Source: Treponema sp.
GTDB lineage: Bacteria; Spirochaetota; Spirochaetia; Treponematales; Treponemataceae
Assembly: GCA_016293495.1 (NCBI GenBank)
Contig: JAEDED010000001.1
Coordinates: 105,824-169,823 of the forward strand
Direction of reading: 5' to 3'
DNA length: 64,000 nt
Part shown: piece by piece, positions 24,935 through 33,075 of the stretch
Numbering within the stretch: the stretch's first letter is position 1
How the letters are laid out: each line of letters opens with the position of its first letter
Made by a program: the position numbers and the translations under genes
The notes under the pieces: generated by a model
What the model was told of the DNA's origin: nothing
The model's input: the letters and a program-made list of their open reading frames with translations, nothing else
The model's database searches: none

Positions 24935-25747
24935 TTAGTCTTTCACAGAATCAATAAGCTCGCGCATGTCATCTGTCAAACGCTTTGCAGCAATTGTAGG
25001 TGACAGGCCTTTATATTTATCCATTTTAATCTGTGGTAAAACAGTAAATCTGTACAAGTAAGAATGTGTCGGATGAACTTTGTAGAAAGGATCATGTTTT
25101 CCGAGACCGTATTTATCTCCGCCACCGATGTGCAATGGCTGAACATTGCAGCCAGTTTCGAGAGCAATGCGTGCAGCACCTTTTTTGTAAGGGTTAATGC
25201 CGTGGCGTGGTGTACGAGTTCCTTCAGGGAAGATGATAAGATTTGAACCGGAATCAAGTGATCTTTTTGCATCGGCAACCATCTGGTCCCAGTCACCGTC
25301 ATTGGCAATGTACAAAGGTTTTACAATGCCAGAAACAGGGCTGCTTTTTAATCCTGCGCGGATAATACAGTCTGCATTTCTTACAAATGCAAAAGTGTAA
25401 ATTACATCAAGCAGTGAAGGATGGTTTGCAACGATTACGCAAGATTCAAGTTTTTTCATTGCTTCGATATCAGAAATTTCATATTTAGAAATACGGATAA
25501 AGCGCATTGTCTGAACAAAGAAATTCAAAATTCCTGCAACAAAAACACGACCATTCTTTTTAAAAGTATCTTTGTCTCTCCAGATAAGATGGAGAATAGG
25601 GAAACAGAATACTACAATAAGGAATGTTCCGATTCCGAAAAAGACATAACAAAAAACTTTGCGGAAACATCTCCACATATATGCAAAAGGATCTGTGATT
25701 TCTGGTAAGTCATCAGGTGAATATTTTGGATCAAGATTTTTACTCAT
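24935..25747 (-). CDS. PlsC-type acyltransferase of the polyene-like cluster
   Basis: 270 residues. An N-terminal hydrophobic segment (about 27-52) anchors it; the acyltransferase motifs are ANHPSLLDVIYT (NHx4D) and LIIFPEGTRTPRH. It transfers an acyl chain to a hydroxyl of a glycerophosphate-like acceptor. It is the last of three minus-strand genes divergent from the acyl carrier protein genes; an acyltransferase of this type is a standard part of aryl-polyene loci (ApeD), where it attaches the product to a lipid. General function is firm; the acceptor is inferred. Confidence 0.85.
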   Translation of the reverse strand: MSKNLDPKYSPDDLPEITDPFAYMWRCFRKVFCYVFFGIGTFLIVVFCFPILHLIWRDKDTFKKNGRVFVAGILNFFVQTMRFIRISKYEISDIEAMKKLESCVIVANHPSLLDVIYTFAFVRNADCIIRAGLKSSPVSGIVKPLYIANDGDWDQMVADAKRSLDSGSNLIIFPEGTRTPRHGINPYKKGAARIALETGCNVQPLHIGGGDKYGLGKHDPFYKVHPTHSYLYRFTVLPQIKMDKYKGLSPTIAAKRLTDDMRELIDSVKD

Positions 25748-25774
25748 AGGATTGCCTCACTTTTTAGTTAATGA

Positions 25775-26455
25775 TTAATTATAACATTTATTGATATGAA
25801 GTCTAATAAAATCGTAAACATTCTTTGAAATATCCGAAATTGAATATTCAAAGGAATTTACGTTTTCAAGTCGGGAATTTGAAAGTACACAGGCAAACGC
25901 AACAGGCGGTTTACTTTCGATTGATGTTACATTTTCGTACTGTGAAGGAATTAATTCATCGCCGTAAACGAAAATAAGCTTTTCCTGTTTGCCTGCAAGA
26001 ATTGAAGAAGCGGCGCATGTAAGTCCGTCTTTAAAATCATCGTAAGATGGAAAAATACAGTTATAGCCGGCCTTTAGCTTGCAGGCGATTGTAGCAAGTG
26101 CGACAGGTGCATTAAATACTGACAAAGAAAAGCCTGCAGGTAAAATCATTTCATCTTCAATGATTGACTGGTTGATTTTAAATTCGCGGGCAAGTTCACC
26201 ACGGAACGAAACGAAAACTATTTTTGTATCTGAACCGATATTTGTTTTTTCGATGAGATTGTGAACAACTTCAACTGTCATTTTTGAAAGCTGGCTTAAA
26301 CGGCGGCGAAAAAGCGGATCAGTATAGCTTAAGGACGGTGAAGTTTTTTCCAGTGAGATTTCTTTCTGATTGTCTGCCCAGAGTTTGATGTCTTCAAGGG
26401 AATCAAGTCCGGGAGCATAAAGTGCTGGTTCTGAAATAAAAAAGGTATTCTGCAA
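25775..26455 (-). CDS. Ketosynthase N-terminal-like protein (PF13723-like)
   Basis: 226 residues, too short for a ketosynthase (about 400). It starts with FFISEPALYAPGLDSLEDIK and contains DPLFRRRLSQLSKMTVEV, FVSFRGELAREFKINQSI and FSLSVFNAPVALATIACKL, the pattern of the short ketoacyl-synthase-like proteins of aryl-polyene and flexirubin clusters, which lack the second thiolase half. It cannot be a complete condensing enzyme; a chain-length or partner role is assumed for the family. It lies 8 bases from the methyltransferase gene. Confidence 0.75.
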   Translation of the reverse strand: MQNTFFISEPALYAPGLDSLEDIKLWADNQKEISLEKTSPSLSYTDPLFRRRLSQLSKMTVEVVHNLIEKTNIGSDTKIVFVSFRGELAREFKINQSIIEDEMILPAGFSLSVFNAPVALATIACKLKAGYNCIFPSYDDFKDGLTCAASSILAGKQEKLIFVYGDELIPSQYENVTSIESKPPVAFACVLSNSRLENVNSFEYSISDISKNVYDFIRLHINKCYN

Positions 26456-26463
26456 AGTTGCAC

Positions 26464-27573
26464 CTATTTCTTTCTGAATACTAACAGTGAGTAGCAGTTA
26501 GATCCAAGATTATGATGTGCAGTTTTAAGTTCAAAGCCCGCTTCTTCAATTGCATCTACAAGTTCTCCGTAGCGGTACATTTTACTGTTGCCGTTTGCAA
26601 TACATGTAAAGTAAAGCGAAGTAGCCTGAAGGGAATAACTTTCCGCCTCAAAGCGCTGCTTATCCCAGAGCGGTTCAAGAACATAAACATCTGTGTTCTC
26701 AGTCGCAGCTTCATGAACCTTTTTAAGAATCTTAGTAATCTGGTGCAGGGAGAAACAGTCAAGGAACTGGCTCATCCATACAGCGTCTGGCGCAGAAGGA
26801 AGAACTGTTGATTCTGCGAGAATGTTTCCGGCATAAGTTGAAATGCGGTCGGCAAAACCAGCTTCTGCCGCATTTTTTTCTGCAACTGCTGTCTGACCTG
26901 GAAGGTCGATAATTGTAACATTTACATCTGAATCGTATTTGCAGGAAGCAATTGCCCATTTTGCTGTGTTTCCGCCGATATCGAAAAGTTTTTTAGGTTT
27001 GTTTTTATAAACGATCGGGAGTGCTTCAGGGAATGCAATATCGGAATAGAAGTGGTCAAAATCAAACCAGCTTTTCTTTTCGCGGTCAGGAAGTGTAGAA
27101 AGTGCTTCGTAAACAGTCGTCCACTGGTCTCCGAAAACGTGAAGGCCTTCAGGTTTTCCGTTTTTAACAGAATCCATAAGGTCCCATGCACCTTTGTAAC
27201 AGATATCATTTGTAAAATAGAAATTGGCTTTTGTAAGATTGTCTTCAAGAAGGAACCAGCCGATCTTGCTTAAAGAAAGACGTTCCTGGCCGTTAACTGT
27301 TTTAAGAAGAAGTACATGCATTCCAATAGCCATTTCTGTAAGAACACCGACACCGTATTTAGAAATTCCAGATTTTTCTACAATTTCGTCGATTGTAATG
27401 CCGTCTTTACCGCTGTCACTGATAATGTCCAGGATTCCAAGTTCGAGCAAGGCTCTTACTGCCTGAAAGGTAAGCGGGGCAAAGGCAATTTTTTGTGCTT
27501 CAAATTTTGCATCAATTGCATGAAGTTCATCTTTGGAAAATTTTTCCATGTCAAAATCAGATTTTCTTCTCAT
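26464..27573 (-). CDS. SAM-dependent methyltransferase of the polyene-like cluster
   Basis: 369 residues. A winged-helix-like N-terminal domain (about 25-105: LTFQAVRALLELGILDIISD, then GITIDEIVEKSGIS) is followed by a class I methyltransferase domain with the SAM loop KKLFDIGGNTAKWAIASC (about 185) and a late acidic motif LEPLWDKQRFEAES. This is the plan of O-methyltransferases that act on small aromatic compounds; homologous genes open aryl-polyene clusters, where they methylate the aryl head group. First gene of the minus-strand arm. Confidence 0.82.
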   Translation of the reverse strand: MRRKSDFDMEKFSKDELHAIDAKFEAQKIAFAPLTFQAVRALLELGILDIISDSGKDGITIDEIVEKSGISKYGVGVLTEMAIGMHVLLLKTVNGQERLSLSKIGWFLLEDNLTKANFYFTNDICYKGAWDLMDSVKNGKPEGLHVFGDQWTTVYEALSTLPDREKKSWFDFDHFYSDIAFPEALPIVYKNKPKKLFDIGGNTAKWAIASCKYDSDVNVTIIDLPGQTAVAEKNAAEAGFADRISTYAGNILAESTVLPSAPDAVWMSQFLDCFSLHQITKILKKVHEAATENTDVYVLEPLWDKQRFEAESYSLQATSLYFTCIANGNSKMYRYGELVDAIEEAGFELKTAHHNLGSNCYSLLVFRKK

Positions 27574-27579
27574 ATCAAA

Positions 27580-27608
27580 AGATTAGCATAATGGGAAAAT
27601 AATCTCAA
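27580..27608 (-). promoter_or_regulatory. Promoter of the minus-strand arm, probably leaderless
   Basis: Minus strand TTGAGA (27603-27608), 17-base spacer, TAATCT (27580-27585), then 6 bases to the ATG at 27573. Confidence 0.5.
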
Positions 27609-27659
27609 GTTTAGCAAATCTGTCTTATTTCTACATATGTGTGTATAAATATGAATAAC

Positions 27660-27688
27660 TTGATAAATCTGACTTCTTTGTATATAAT
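27660..27688 (+). promoter_or_regulatory. Promoter of the plus-strand arm (ACP to MMPL)
   Basis: TTGATA (27660-27665), 17-base spacer, perfect TATAAT (27683-27688). The predicted start near 27695 gives a leader of about 48 bases with AAGGA before the ATG. Confidence 0.75.
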
Positions 27689-27742
27689 TGAATTAATACG
27701 CTTAATTGCAATTACAGCGTTTATAATATTTAAGGAAACAAA

Positions 27743-28000
27743 ATGGACGAACTTAAACAGGAAATTAAAGAACTTATAATTTCTTCCCTTGAACTCGAAG
27801 ATGTCAAACCAGAAGATATTAAAGATGATGCACCGATTTTCGGTACTGGCTTAGGTCTTGATTCAATTGATGCCCTTGAACTTGGGGTTGCAATTAAGAG
27901 AAAATTCGGTGTTAAGCTGTCAGCAGAAAATGAAGACAGTAAAAAACACTTTGCATCAGTTAATGCACTTGCTGAATTTATTTCAGCAGAAAAAGCATAA
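27743..28000 (+). CDS. Acyl carrier protein 1 of the cluster
   Basis: 85 residues, acidic, with the phosphopantetheine site GLGLDSIDALELGV (Ser about 39). It carries the growing or finished acyl chain. It opens the plus-strand arm and is followed by a second, different carrier protein, as ApeE and ApeF are in aryl-polyene loci. AAGGA precedes the ATG. Confidence 0.93.
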   Translation: MDELKQEIKELIISSLELEDVKPEDIKDDAPIFGTGLGLDSIDALELGVAIKRKFGVKLSAENEDSKKHFASVNALAEFISAEKA

Positions 28001-28018
28001 ATAATAAGGAGATTAAAG

Positions 28019-28261
28019 ATGACTAAAGAAGAAATCTTTGCAAAACTTCAGGACGTATTGGAAAGTGAATTCGAAGTAGAAAAATCAGATGTAACTCTCG
28101 AATCTAAACTTTTTGAAGACTTGGATCTTGATTCTATCGATGCTGTAGACCTCGTTGTAAAAATGAAGCCATACATGAACGGTAACATTGATCCAGAAAT
28201 GTTCAAGAGTGCTAAAACAATCGGTGCTGTTGTAGACGTTCTTCAGCCATTGTCTAAATAA
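28019..28261 (+). CDS. Acyl carrier protein 2 of the cluster
   Basis: 80 residues with the attachment site LFEDLDLDSIDAVDLVVKMK (Ser about 39). It differs from carrier protein 1 (about 30-35 percent identity by eye), so the two probably serve different enzymes. It lies 18 bases after ACP1 behind AAGGAG, and 9 bases before the ligase gene. Confidence 0.93.
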   Translation: MTKEEIFAKLQDVLESEFEVEKSDVTLESKLFEDLDLDSIDAVDLVVKMKPYMNGNIDPEMFKSAKTIGAVVDVLQPLSK

Positions 28262-28270
28262 TTAAAAAAA

Positions 28271-30277
28271 ATGAAAGCCTTTCTTAAGGTGTTCATAGCA
28301 ATCATATCGGTACTTTATCCTGTGCTGGTTTTTACACTGTTAGTAGTGTATAAGTTTCCGGTCAGGATTGTATCGCTATGTGTTGTATTTCTTGCGCTTG
28401 TTTATTTCCTTTCTGCAACAAATGTTAATCCTAAAAACAATCCAGACAGCAAAAAACGGTTTTCATTCAGTGTTAAGCCTTTACTGTCTTCATTTTTTTT
28501 ACTCGCAGTCGGTATAATTTGTTTTATAACTAATAGTTCCCTGTTTTTAAAATTATATCCAATTGTAATTTGTATCTCATTACTTTTTGTTTTCGGCATA
28601 ACCCTTTTTACAAAGCCGAACATTATTTTCAGATTTGCAACTTTGCAGGATAAGAAAATAATCGGATCAATAAACGAAAAGCGCGTTGAAAAATATTGCC
28701 TTAAAGTAACTTATGTGTGGTGCTTATTTTTCATATTAAACAGTCTCGTTGCAGCTTACACAGCTTTTTTCTGTGATGAAAAAAGCTGGACAATATATAA
28801 CTGTGGAATTTCCTATGGATTTATGGGTGTGATTTTTACAGTAGAATTTATAATAAGGTGGTTTGTTAACAAAAATATGCCAAAGCTTTATCCAATTTCA
28901 AAATTTACTGCAGATTCAAGAAAAGATGATTTTATTGTTTGCTACGAAGATAAGTGGTCGTCAAAAAAATACAAAATCTGGAAAGACTTCCTGACCGACA
29001 CAGCAAAAATGAGGGCGTTTATTACCGCCAAGCCTGCTGAAAAATGGATTGTCCATATTAATGATTACTATTACTTTCTATGTACCTTTATTGCTTTGCT
29101 TCAGTGCAAAAAGCAGGTTGCGTTAACTGCAAATATTTCTGAAGAATTCATCAAAGAAATGAGACAGCCGCAAGATGAGTTTATTACTGACAGTGCCGGT
29201 CAGAAAAACTCATTCTTTGTACAAGAAATAATTGAAAACTCTGCACTTCCTTCTGATGACGAAATCCGTACTACACCTGCCATCAATGCAGATGAAACAA
29301 AAATACATATGTTTACTTCTGGAAGTACAGGTAAGCCGAAGGATGTATTGCAGCGCATGACAGAGTTCGAACTCGATAATGAGTTCGTGTTCTCACAGTG
29401 GGGCGATGAATTCCTTAAGAGAAAAAATGTTGCTACAGTCAGCCAGCATCATATTTATGGATTTCTTTTTACAATTGCCCTTCCGTTTGCCGCAGGAATT
29501 CCTTTTAGAAGAACTAGAATTGAATTTCCGAATGAGTTTGAAAAGCTTGATGACGAAAAATATATGATTATTGCTGTTCCGGCATTTTTGAAGAGAACTG
29601 TTGAAAGCGTAGACAAGCTTTCGATGAAGGAACCGTTTATTTTTACAAGTGGGGGTGTTCTTTTGCCTGAAGTTGCAAAGAAAACAGATGAGGTTTTCGG
29701 ATTCTGGCCGGTTGAAGTTTATGGAAGTACCGAAACAAGTGGGATTGCCCACAGACAGTCTAAGAACGGTCTTGAATGGACGCCGTTTGCCAATGCCACA
29801 ATCAGTAAGAACGAAGACGGCTGTCTTAACATTAAATCGCCATATATTAAAGACCCTGCAGGCTTTCAGACTGCCGATCTTGTTGATATTCACGAGGACG
29901 GAAGATTTATTCTTAAAGGCCGTATTGACTCTATCGTAAAAATTGAAGAAAAGCGTGTTTCAGTTACAGAAGTTGAAAACCGTATTCTTCAGACTGGTCT
30001 TGTAAAAGATGTTTGTGTTGTTGCCATGAGTGACAGACGTCAGTATCTTGCAGCAGCATTGGTATTTAATAAGGCCGGCGAAGAAAAGTTTGCGGGCTGG
30101 AAAAAGTTTGACATCAACATGTTCTTCCACGACTTTTTAATGGATTATTTTGAAAACGTTGTTCTGCCTAAAAAATGGCGTTACCTTGAAGAATTGCCTG
30201 TCGATCTTCAGGGAAAGAAAAAAAAGCTTGAAATTCAGGCATTATTTACCAAAAAGGAAGATGGTGATAAAATGTAG
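28271..30277 (+). CDS. Membrane protein/AMP-dependent ligase fusion (ApeG-ApeH-like)
   Basis: 668 residues in two parts. The first (about 1-215) has six or so membrane helices and resembles COG4648-type membrane proteins of aryl-polyene loci. The second (about 230-668) is an adenylate-forming domain with the P-loop MFTSGSTGKPKD, VYGSTETSGIAHR, and the late GRIDSIVKIEEKRVSVTEVE containing the usual hinge. It should activate an acid and load it on a carrier protein. In other loci the two parts are separate adjacent genes; here one frame encodes both. The downstream dehydratase follows after 29 bases. Confidence 0.85.
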   Translation: MKAFLKVFIAIISVLYPVLVFTLLVVYKFPVRIVSLCVVFLALVYFLSATNVNPKNNPDSKKRFSFSVKPLLSSFFLLAVGIICFITNSSLFLKLYPIVICISLLFVFGITLFTKPNIIFRFATLQDKKIIGSINEKRVEKYCLKVTYVWCLFFILNSLVAAYTAFFCDEKSWTIYNCGISYGFMGVIFTVEFIIRWFVNKNMPKLYPISKFTADSRKDDFIVCYEDKWSSKKYKIWKDFLTDTAKMRAFITAKPAEKWIVHINDYYYFLCTFIALLQCKKQVALTANISEEFIKEMRQPQDEFITDSAGQKNSFFVQEIIENSALPSDDEIRTTPAINADETKIHMFTSGSTGKPKDVLQRMTEFELDNEFVFSQWGDEFLKRKNVATVSQHHIYGFLFTIALPFAAGIPFRRTRIEFPNEFEKLDDEKYMIIAVPAFLKRTVESVDKLSMKEPFIFTSGGVLLPEVAKKTDEVFGFWPVEVYGSTETSGIAHRQSKNGLEWTPFANATISKNEDGCLNIKSPYIKDPAGFQTADLVDIHEDGRFILKGRIDSIVKIEEKRVSVTEVENRILQTGLVKDVCVVAMSDRRQYLAAALVFNKAGEEKFAGWKKFDINMFFHDFLMDYFENVVLPKKWRYLEELPVDLQGKKKKLEIQALFTKKEDGDKM

Positions 30278-30306
30278 AGAAGTAATTCTTTACAGTAGGT
30301 GAATTT

Positions 30307-30669
30307 ATGTATTTAGCAAAACATGGCATTCCGGCCGAAAAAATTGTAAGTCAGGCAGAAAATGAAGTAGTACTGGAAGTTCATATTCCAGAAACATGTG
30401 ATTTTTTTGACGGACATTTTCCAGAAATTCATCTTGTTCCTGCTGTAGCTCAGATTGATATGGCAATGCATTTCTGTAACAAATATTTTGGTACAAGATG
30501 TGCAATGGACAGTTCTAAAAGATTGAAGTTTACTTTACCGGTAAAACCAGAAACAACTCTTCACTTTGGATTTAAGTATAGTCCTGAAAAAGGAATGATT
30601 AGTTACAAATTAACTTCATCAGACGGATTAAAAGCATATTCAAGTGGAAACATTGCTGTAAGCAAATAG
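30307..30669 (+). CDS. ApeI/FabZ-like 3-hydroxyacyl-ACP dehydratase
   Basis: 120 residues, a hotdog fold with FFDGHFPEIHLVPAVAQIDM; the histidine of GHFP is the FabZ catalytic one, and VPAVAQID is the form seen in aryl-polyene dehydratases rather than the FabZ LPGVLQVE. It should remove water from 3-hydroxyacyl-ACP to give a trans double bond. AGTAGGTG lies 6-8 bases before the ATG. Confidence 0.85.
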   Translation: MYLAKHGIPAEKIVSQAENEVVLEVHIPETCDFFDGHFPEIHLVPAVAQIDMAMHFCNKYFGTRCAMDSSKRLKFTLPVKPETTLHFGFKYSPEKGMISYKLTSSDGLKAYSSGNIAVSK

Positions 30670-30679
30670 TCGGATAATA

Positions 30680-31438
30680 ATGCAGCAAGGTTTTATAATT
30701 CCTGTTTATAATCACGGAAATACTCTTCAGAATGTTGTAGCAGAATTGTCTGCTTACAATCTTCCTATATTGATTGTCGATGACGGAAATAAGGAACAGG
30801 ATAAAACTTACATTAATCTCGTTTGCCAGAAATTCAATAACATAACTTTAATTGTAAACAGAAGAAATCGCGGTAAAGGATATTCCGTATGCCGTGCAAT
30901 TAAGACAGCCTACAAAATGGGAATTACTCATCTGTTTCAGATTGATGCTGATGGTCAGCATGATATGGAGCAGGTAAAAACATTCCTTGAAAAGTCGAAG
31001 GAAAATCCTGATTCATTGATTTCTGGATGCCCTGTTTTTGACGAAACAATTCCTGAAAACAGAAAAAACGGAAAACAGATCAGCAACAATTATGCAAGTT
31101 TTGTAACTTTGACTGAAGGTTATATTAAGGATGCTATGTGCGGTTACCGCGTTTATCCTGTAGAACCATTTTTCAAAATATTGAAATTTTCTTACATCGA
31201 TACGCATATGGGTTTTGACACAGAAATCTTAATCAGGTTAATATGGAAGAACGTTCCATTAATTTACCTTCCTGTTAAAGTTTCATATCCGGTTGGTGGA
31301 AAATCTAACTTCAGAATGGTACGTGACAACATCAGAATTTCGTTCATGTTTGCGAGAATGACAATAGGAATGTGGATCAGATATCCGATGCTGGCAAGAA
31401 GAAGAAAGAGAAACAAAATTGGCAAAGAAGAAAAATAA
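30680..31438 (+). CDS. Family 2 glycosyltransferase
   Basis: 252 residues, GT-A fold: QGFIIPVYNHGNTL at the start, LIVDDGNKEQDK, and the metal-binding FQIDADGQHDMEQ (about 92). The last helix-rich part (MFARMTIGMWIRYPMLARR) may touch the membrane. It resembles dolichol/undecaprenol-phosphate sugar transferases; similar genes occur in aryl-polyene loci. It overlaps the next gene by 20 bases. Acceptor unknown. Confidence 0.85.
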   Translation: MQQGFIIPVYNHGNTLQNVVAELSAYNLPILIVDDGNKEQDKTYINLVCQKFNNITLIVNRRNRGKGYSVCRAIKTAYKMGITHLFQIDADGQHDMEQVKTFLEKSKENPDSLISGCPVFDETIPENRKNGKQISNNYASFVTLTEGYIKDAMCGYRVYPVEPFFKILKFSYIDTHMGFDTEILIRLIWKNVPLIYLPVKVSYPVGGKSNFRMVRDNIRISFMFARMTIGMWIRYPMLARRRKRNKIGKEEK

Positions 31439-32411
31439 GGAAAATGAAAATCTCTCAAAATGGGCATCAAAAAAAGAAGTTGTTCATACAAGTTTTCCTA
31501 TTTATTTAGCTTTAGGTCTTATCAAATATTCCCCAAGATTTTTTTTGAACTTCATCATTAAATGTTCAAGCTTCTTTTTTTATCTGTTCAATAAAACATC
31601 ACGAAACGAAAGCATCAGATATCAGGAGCAGTTAAAGCAACACAATCCTGATTGCATTAAACGCATAAGTGCTTACAAACAGATTGAAGCATTTGCAATA
31701 ACATTTGTTGAAAAACTTGAGTGCTGGGTTAAAAAATCAATTCCTTTTAAAATTGATTATTCAAAAGCAAAAGACATTGATGAATTAATTTCGTATGTTA
31801 ACGGCGGAAAAGGTGCCGTTCTTCTCTGTTCTCATTTGGGAAACAGTGAGATTTTCAGAAATCTTGCGAATAAGAATAAAATCAATTTGAGTAAAGAAGT
31901 TCCCGTTTCTGTACTTATGGATCTTGGAACAACATCAAACTTTACAAACACAATGAAAAAGGTAAATCCAAAATTTGCTGATAATATTGTTGACGTAAAT
32001 AATATCAATCCGGGAACAATTGAAAAGCTGATGACTACAATTGAAGAAGGCGGACTTGTAATTTGTGCTGCTGACCGTGTTTCAAAGTATAACGATAATA
32101 TTACGGTCGACGGTTCATTCCTCGGAAAGACAGCGCCTTTTCCTTATGGTGTGTATTTAATTACAATGCTTTTGAGAGCTCCTGTTTATTACATTTACGG
32201 ACTTCGAAAAAAAGATAACGGCTTTGACAGAAAATATGATTTTCTTGTTACCAAAAGCAGTGTAAATACTGACTGCAAACGCAGCGAACGTGAAACAAAT
32301 ATCAGGCAGATGTGTTTAGAATATATACAGGAACTTGAAAAAAACTGTATGGAACATCCATATCAATGGTACAATTTTTTCGATTTCTGGGCAAAATCAG
32401 AAAAGGCATAA
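31419..32411 (+). CDS. LpxL/HtrB-like acyltransferase
   Basis: 330 residues. A membrane helix lies near residues 35-55; the acyltransferase motif is LLCSHLGNSEIFRN (Hx4E), followed by ICAADRVSKYNDNITVDGSF and GKTAPFPYGVYLITMLLRAP. LpxL-type enzymes add a second acyl chain to lipid A; in aryl-polyene-like loci a fused or separate copy follows the glycosyltransferase. Treponemes are generally thought to lack typical lipid A, so a different lipid acceptor is more likely here. Confidence 0.85.
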   Translation: MAKKKNKENENLSKWASKKEVVHTSFPIYLALGLIKYSPRFFLNFIIKCSSFFFYLFNKTSRNESIRYQEQLKQHNPDCIKRISAYKQIEAFAITFVEKLECWVKKSIPFKIDYSKAKDIDELISYVNGGKGAVLLCSHLGNSEIFRNLANKNKINLSKEVPVSVLMDLGTTSNFTNTMKKVNPKFADNIVDVNNINPGTIEKLMTTIEEGGLVICAADRVSKYNDNITVDGSFLGKTAPFPYGVYLITMLLRAPVYYIYGLRKKDNGFDRKYDFLVTKSSVNTDCKRSERETNIRQMCLEYIQELEKNCMEHPYQWYNFFDFWAKSEKA

Positions 32412-32412
32412 T

Positions 32413-33075
32413 ATGAAATTAAAAAAAATATTTACAACTGCAGCAACATTAATTTTTTATTTAAGTGGAATTTTTGCACAGTCTAATGGCGCGGACGCAA
32501 AATCAGAAAAAGATTTTAGAAGAATCTGTGAAAATCTTTCGAAGGTAAAAGTTGTTCGCGGTGATTTTGAATTAAGTCAGTACGCAGCAAAAAATGGAAG
32601 AACTGTAAATTCCTTAGGAAAATATACAATCAGTGCCAGCGATGGAATGATCTGGTTTACAAAAAAGCCTGTTGAATCAGTAATGGCAATTACAAAAAAT
32701 TATATTATTCAGGAGAACAAAGGGCGTCAGCGTAAAATGGACGGAACAAAAAATCCGACTTTTGCACATATGGCAAATGCAATTTCCTCTTTGTTTACCG
32801 GAAATTATGAAGAGATTGAAAAAAACTTTATAGTTAAATGCGGTCCTGTAAAAGATGCAGGTCTTGAATGGGGCATTACACTTACTCCTGAGAATCAAAC
32901 AATTGCTTCATATATCAAAACTATAAAGGTTAATGTTTTGAATAAGCCAGATGTGTGTCATATTCTCATGATTATGATGGAAACTGTTAGTGGTGACAGA
33001 TCTGATTACCAATTGTCAAAACAGGTTCTAACTGATACTCTTAATTCTCATGAAGCAAAATACTTTGAAAAATAA
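32413..33075 (+). CDS. LolA-like outer-membrane lipoprotein carrier
   Basis: 220 residues from the ATG chosen (MKLKKIFTTAATLIFYLSGI), which gives a clean signal peptide ending near AQS; the frame is open 26 codons earlier inside the previous gene. The mature part (FRRICENLSKVKVVRGDFEL, then GMIWFTKKPVESVMAI) matches the LolA-like fold of ApeL. It should carry a lipidic product across the periplasm. It overlaps the exporter gene by 26 bases. Confidence 0.82.
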   Translation: MKLKKIFTTAATLIFYLSGIFAQSNGADAKSEKDFRRICENLSKVKVVRGDFELSQYAAKNGRTVNSLGKYTISASDGMIWFTKKPVESVMAITKNYIIQENKGRQRKMDGTKNPTFAHMANAISSLFTGNYEEIEKNFIVKCGPVKDAGLEWGITLTPENQTIASYIKTIKVNVLNKPDVCHILMIMMETVSGDRSDYQLSKQVLTDTLNSHEAKYFEK

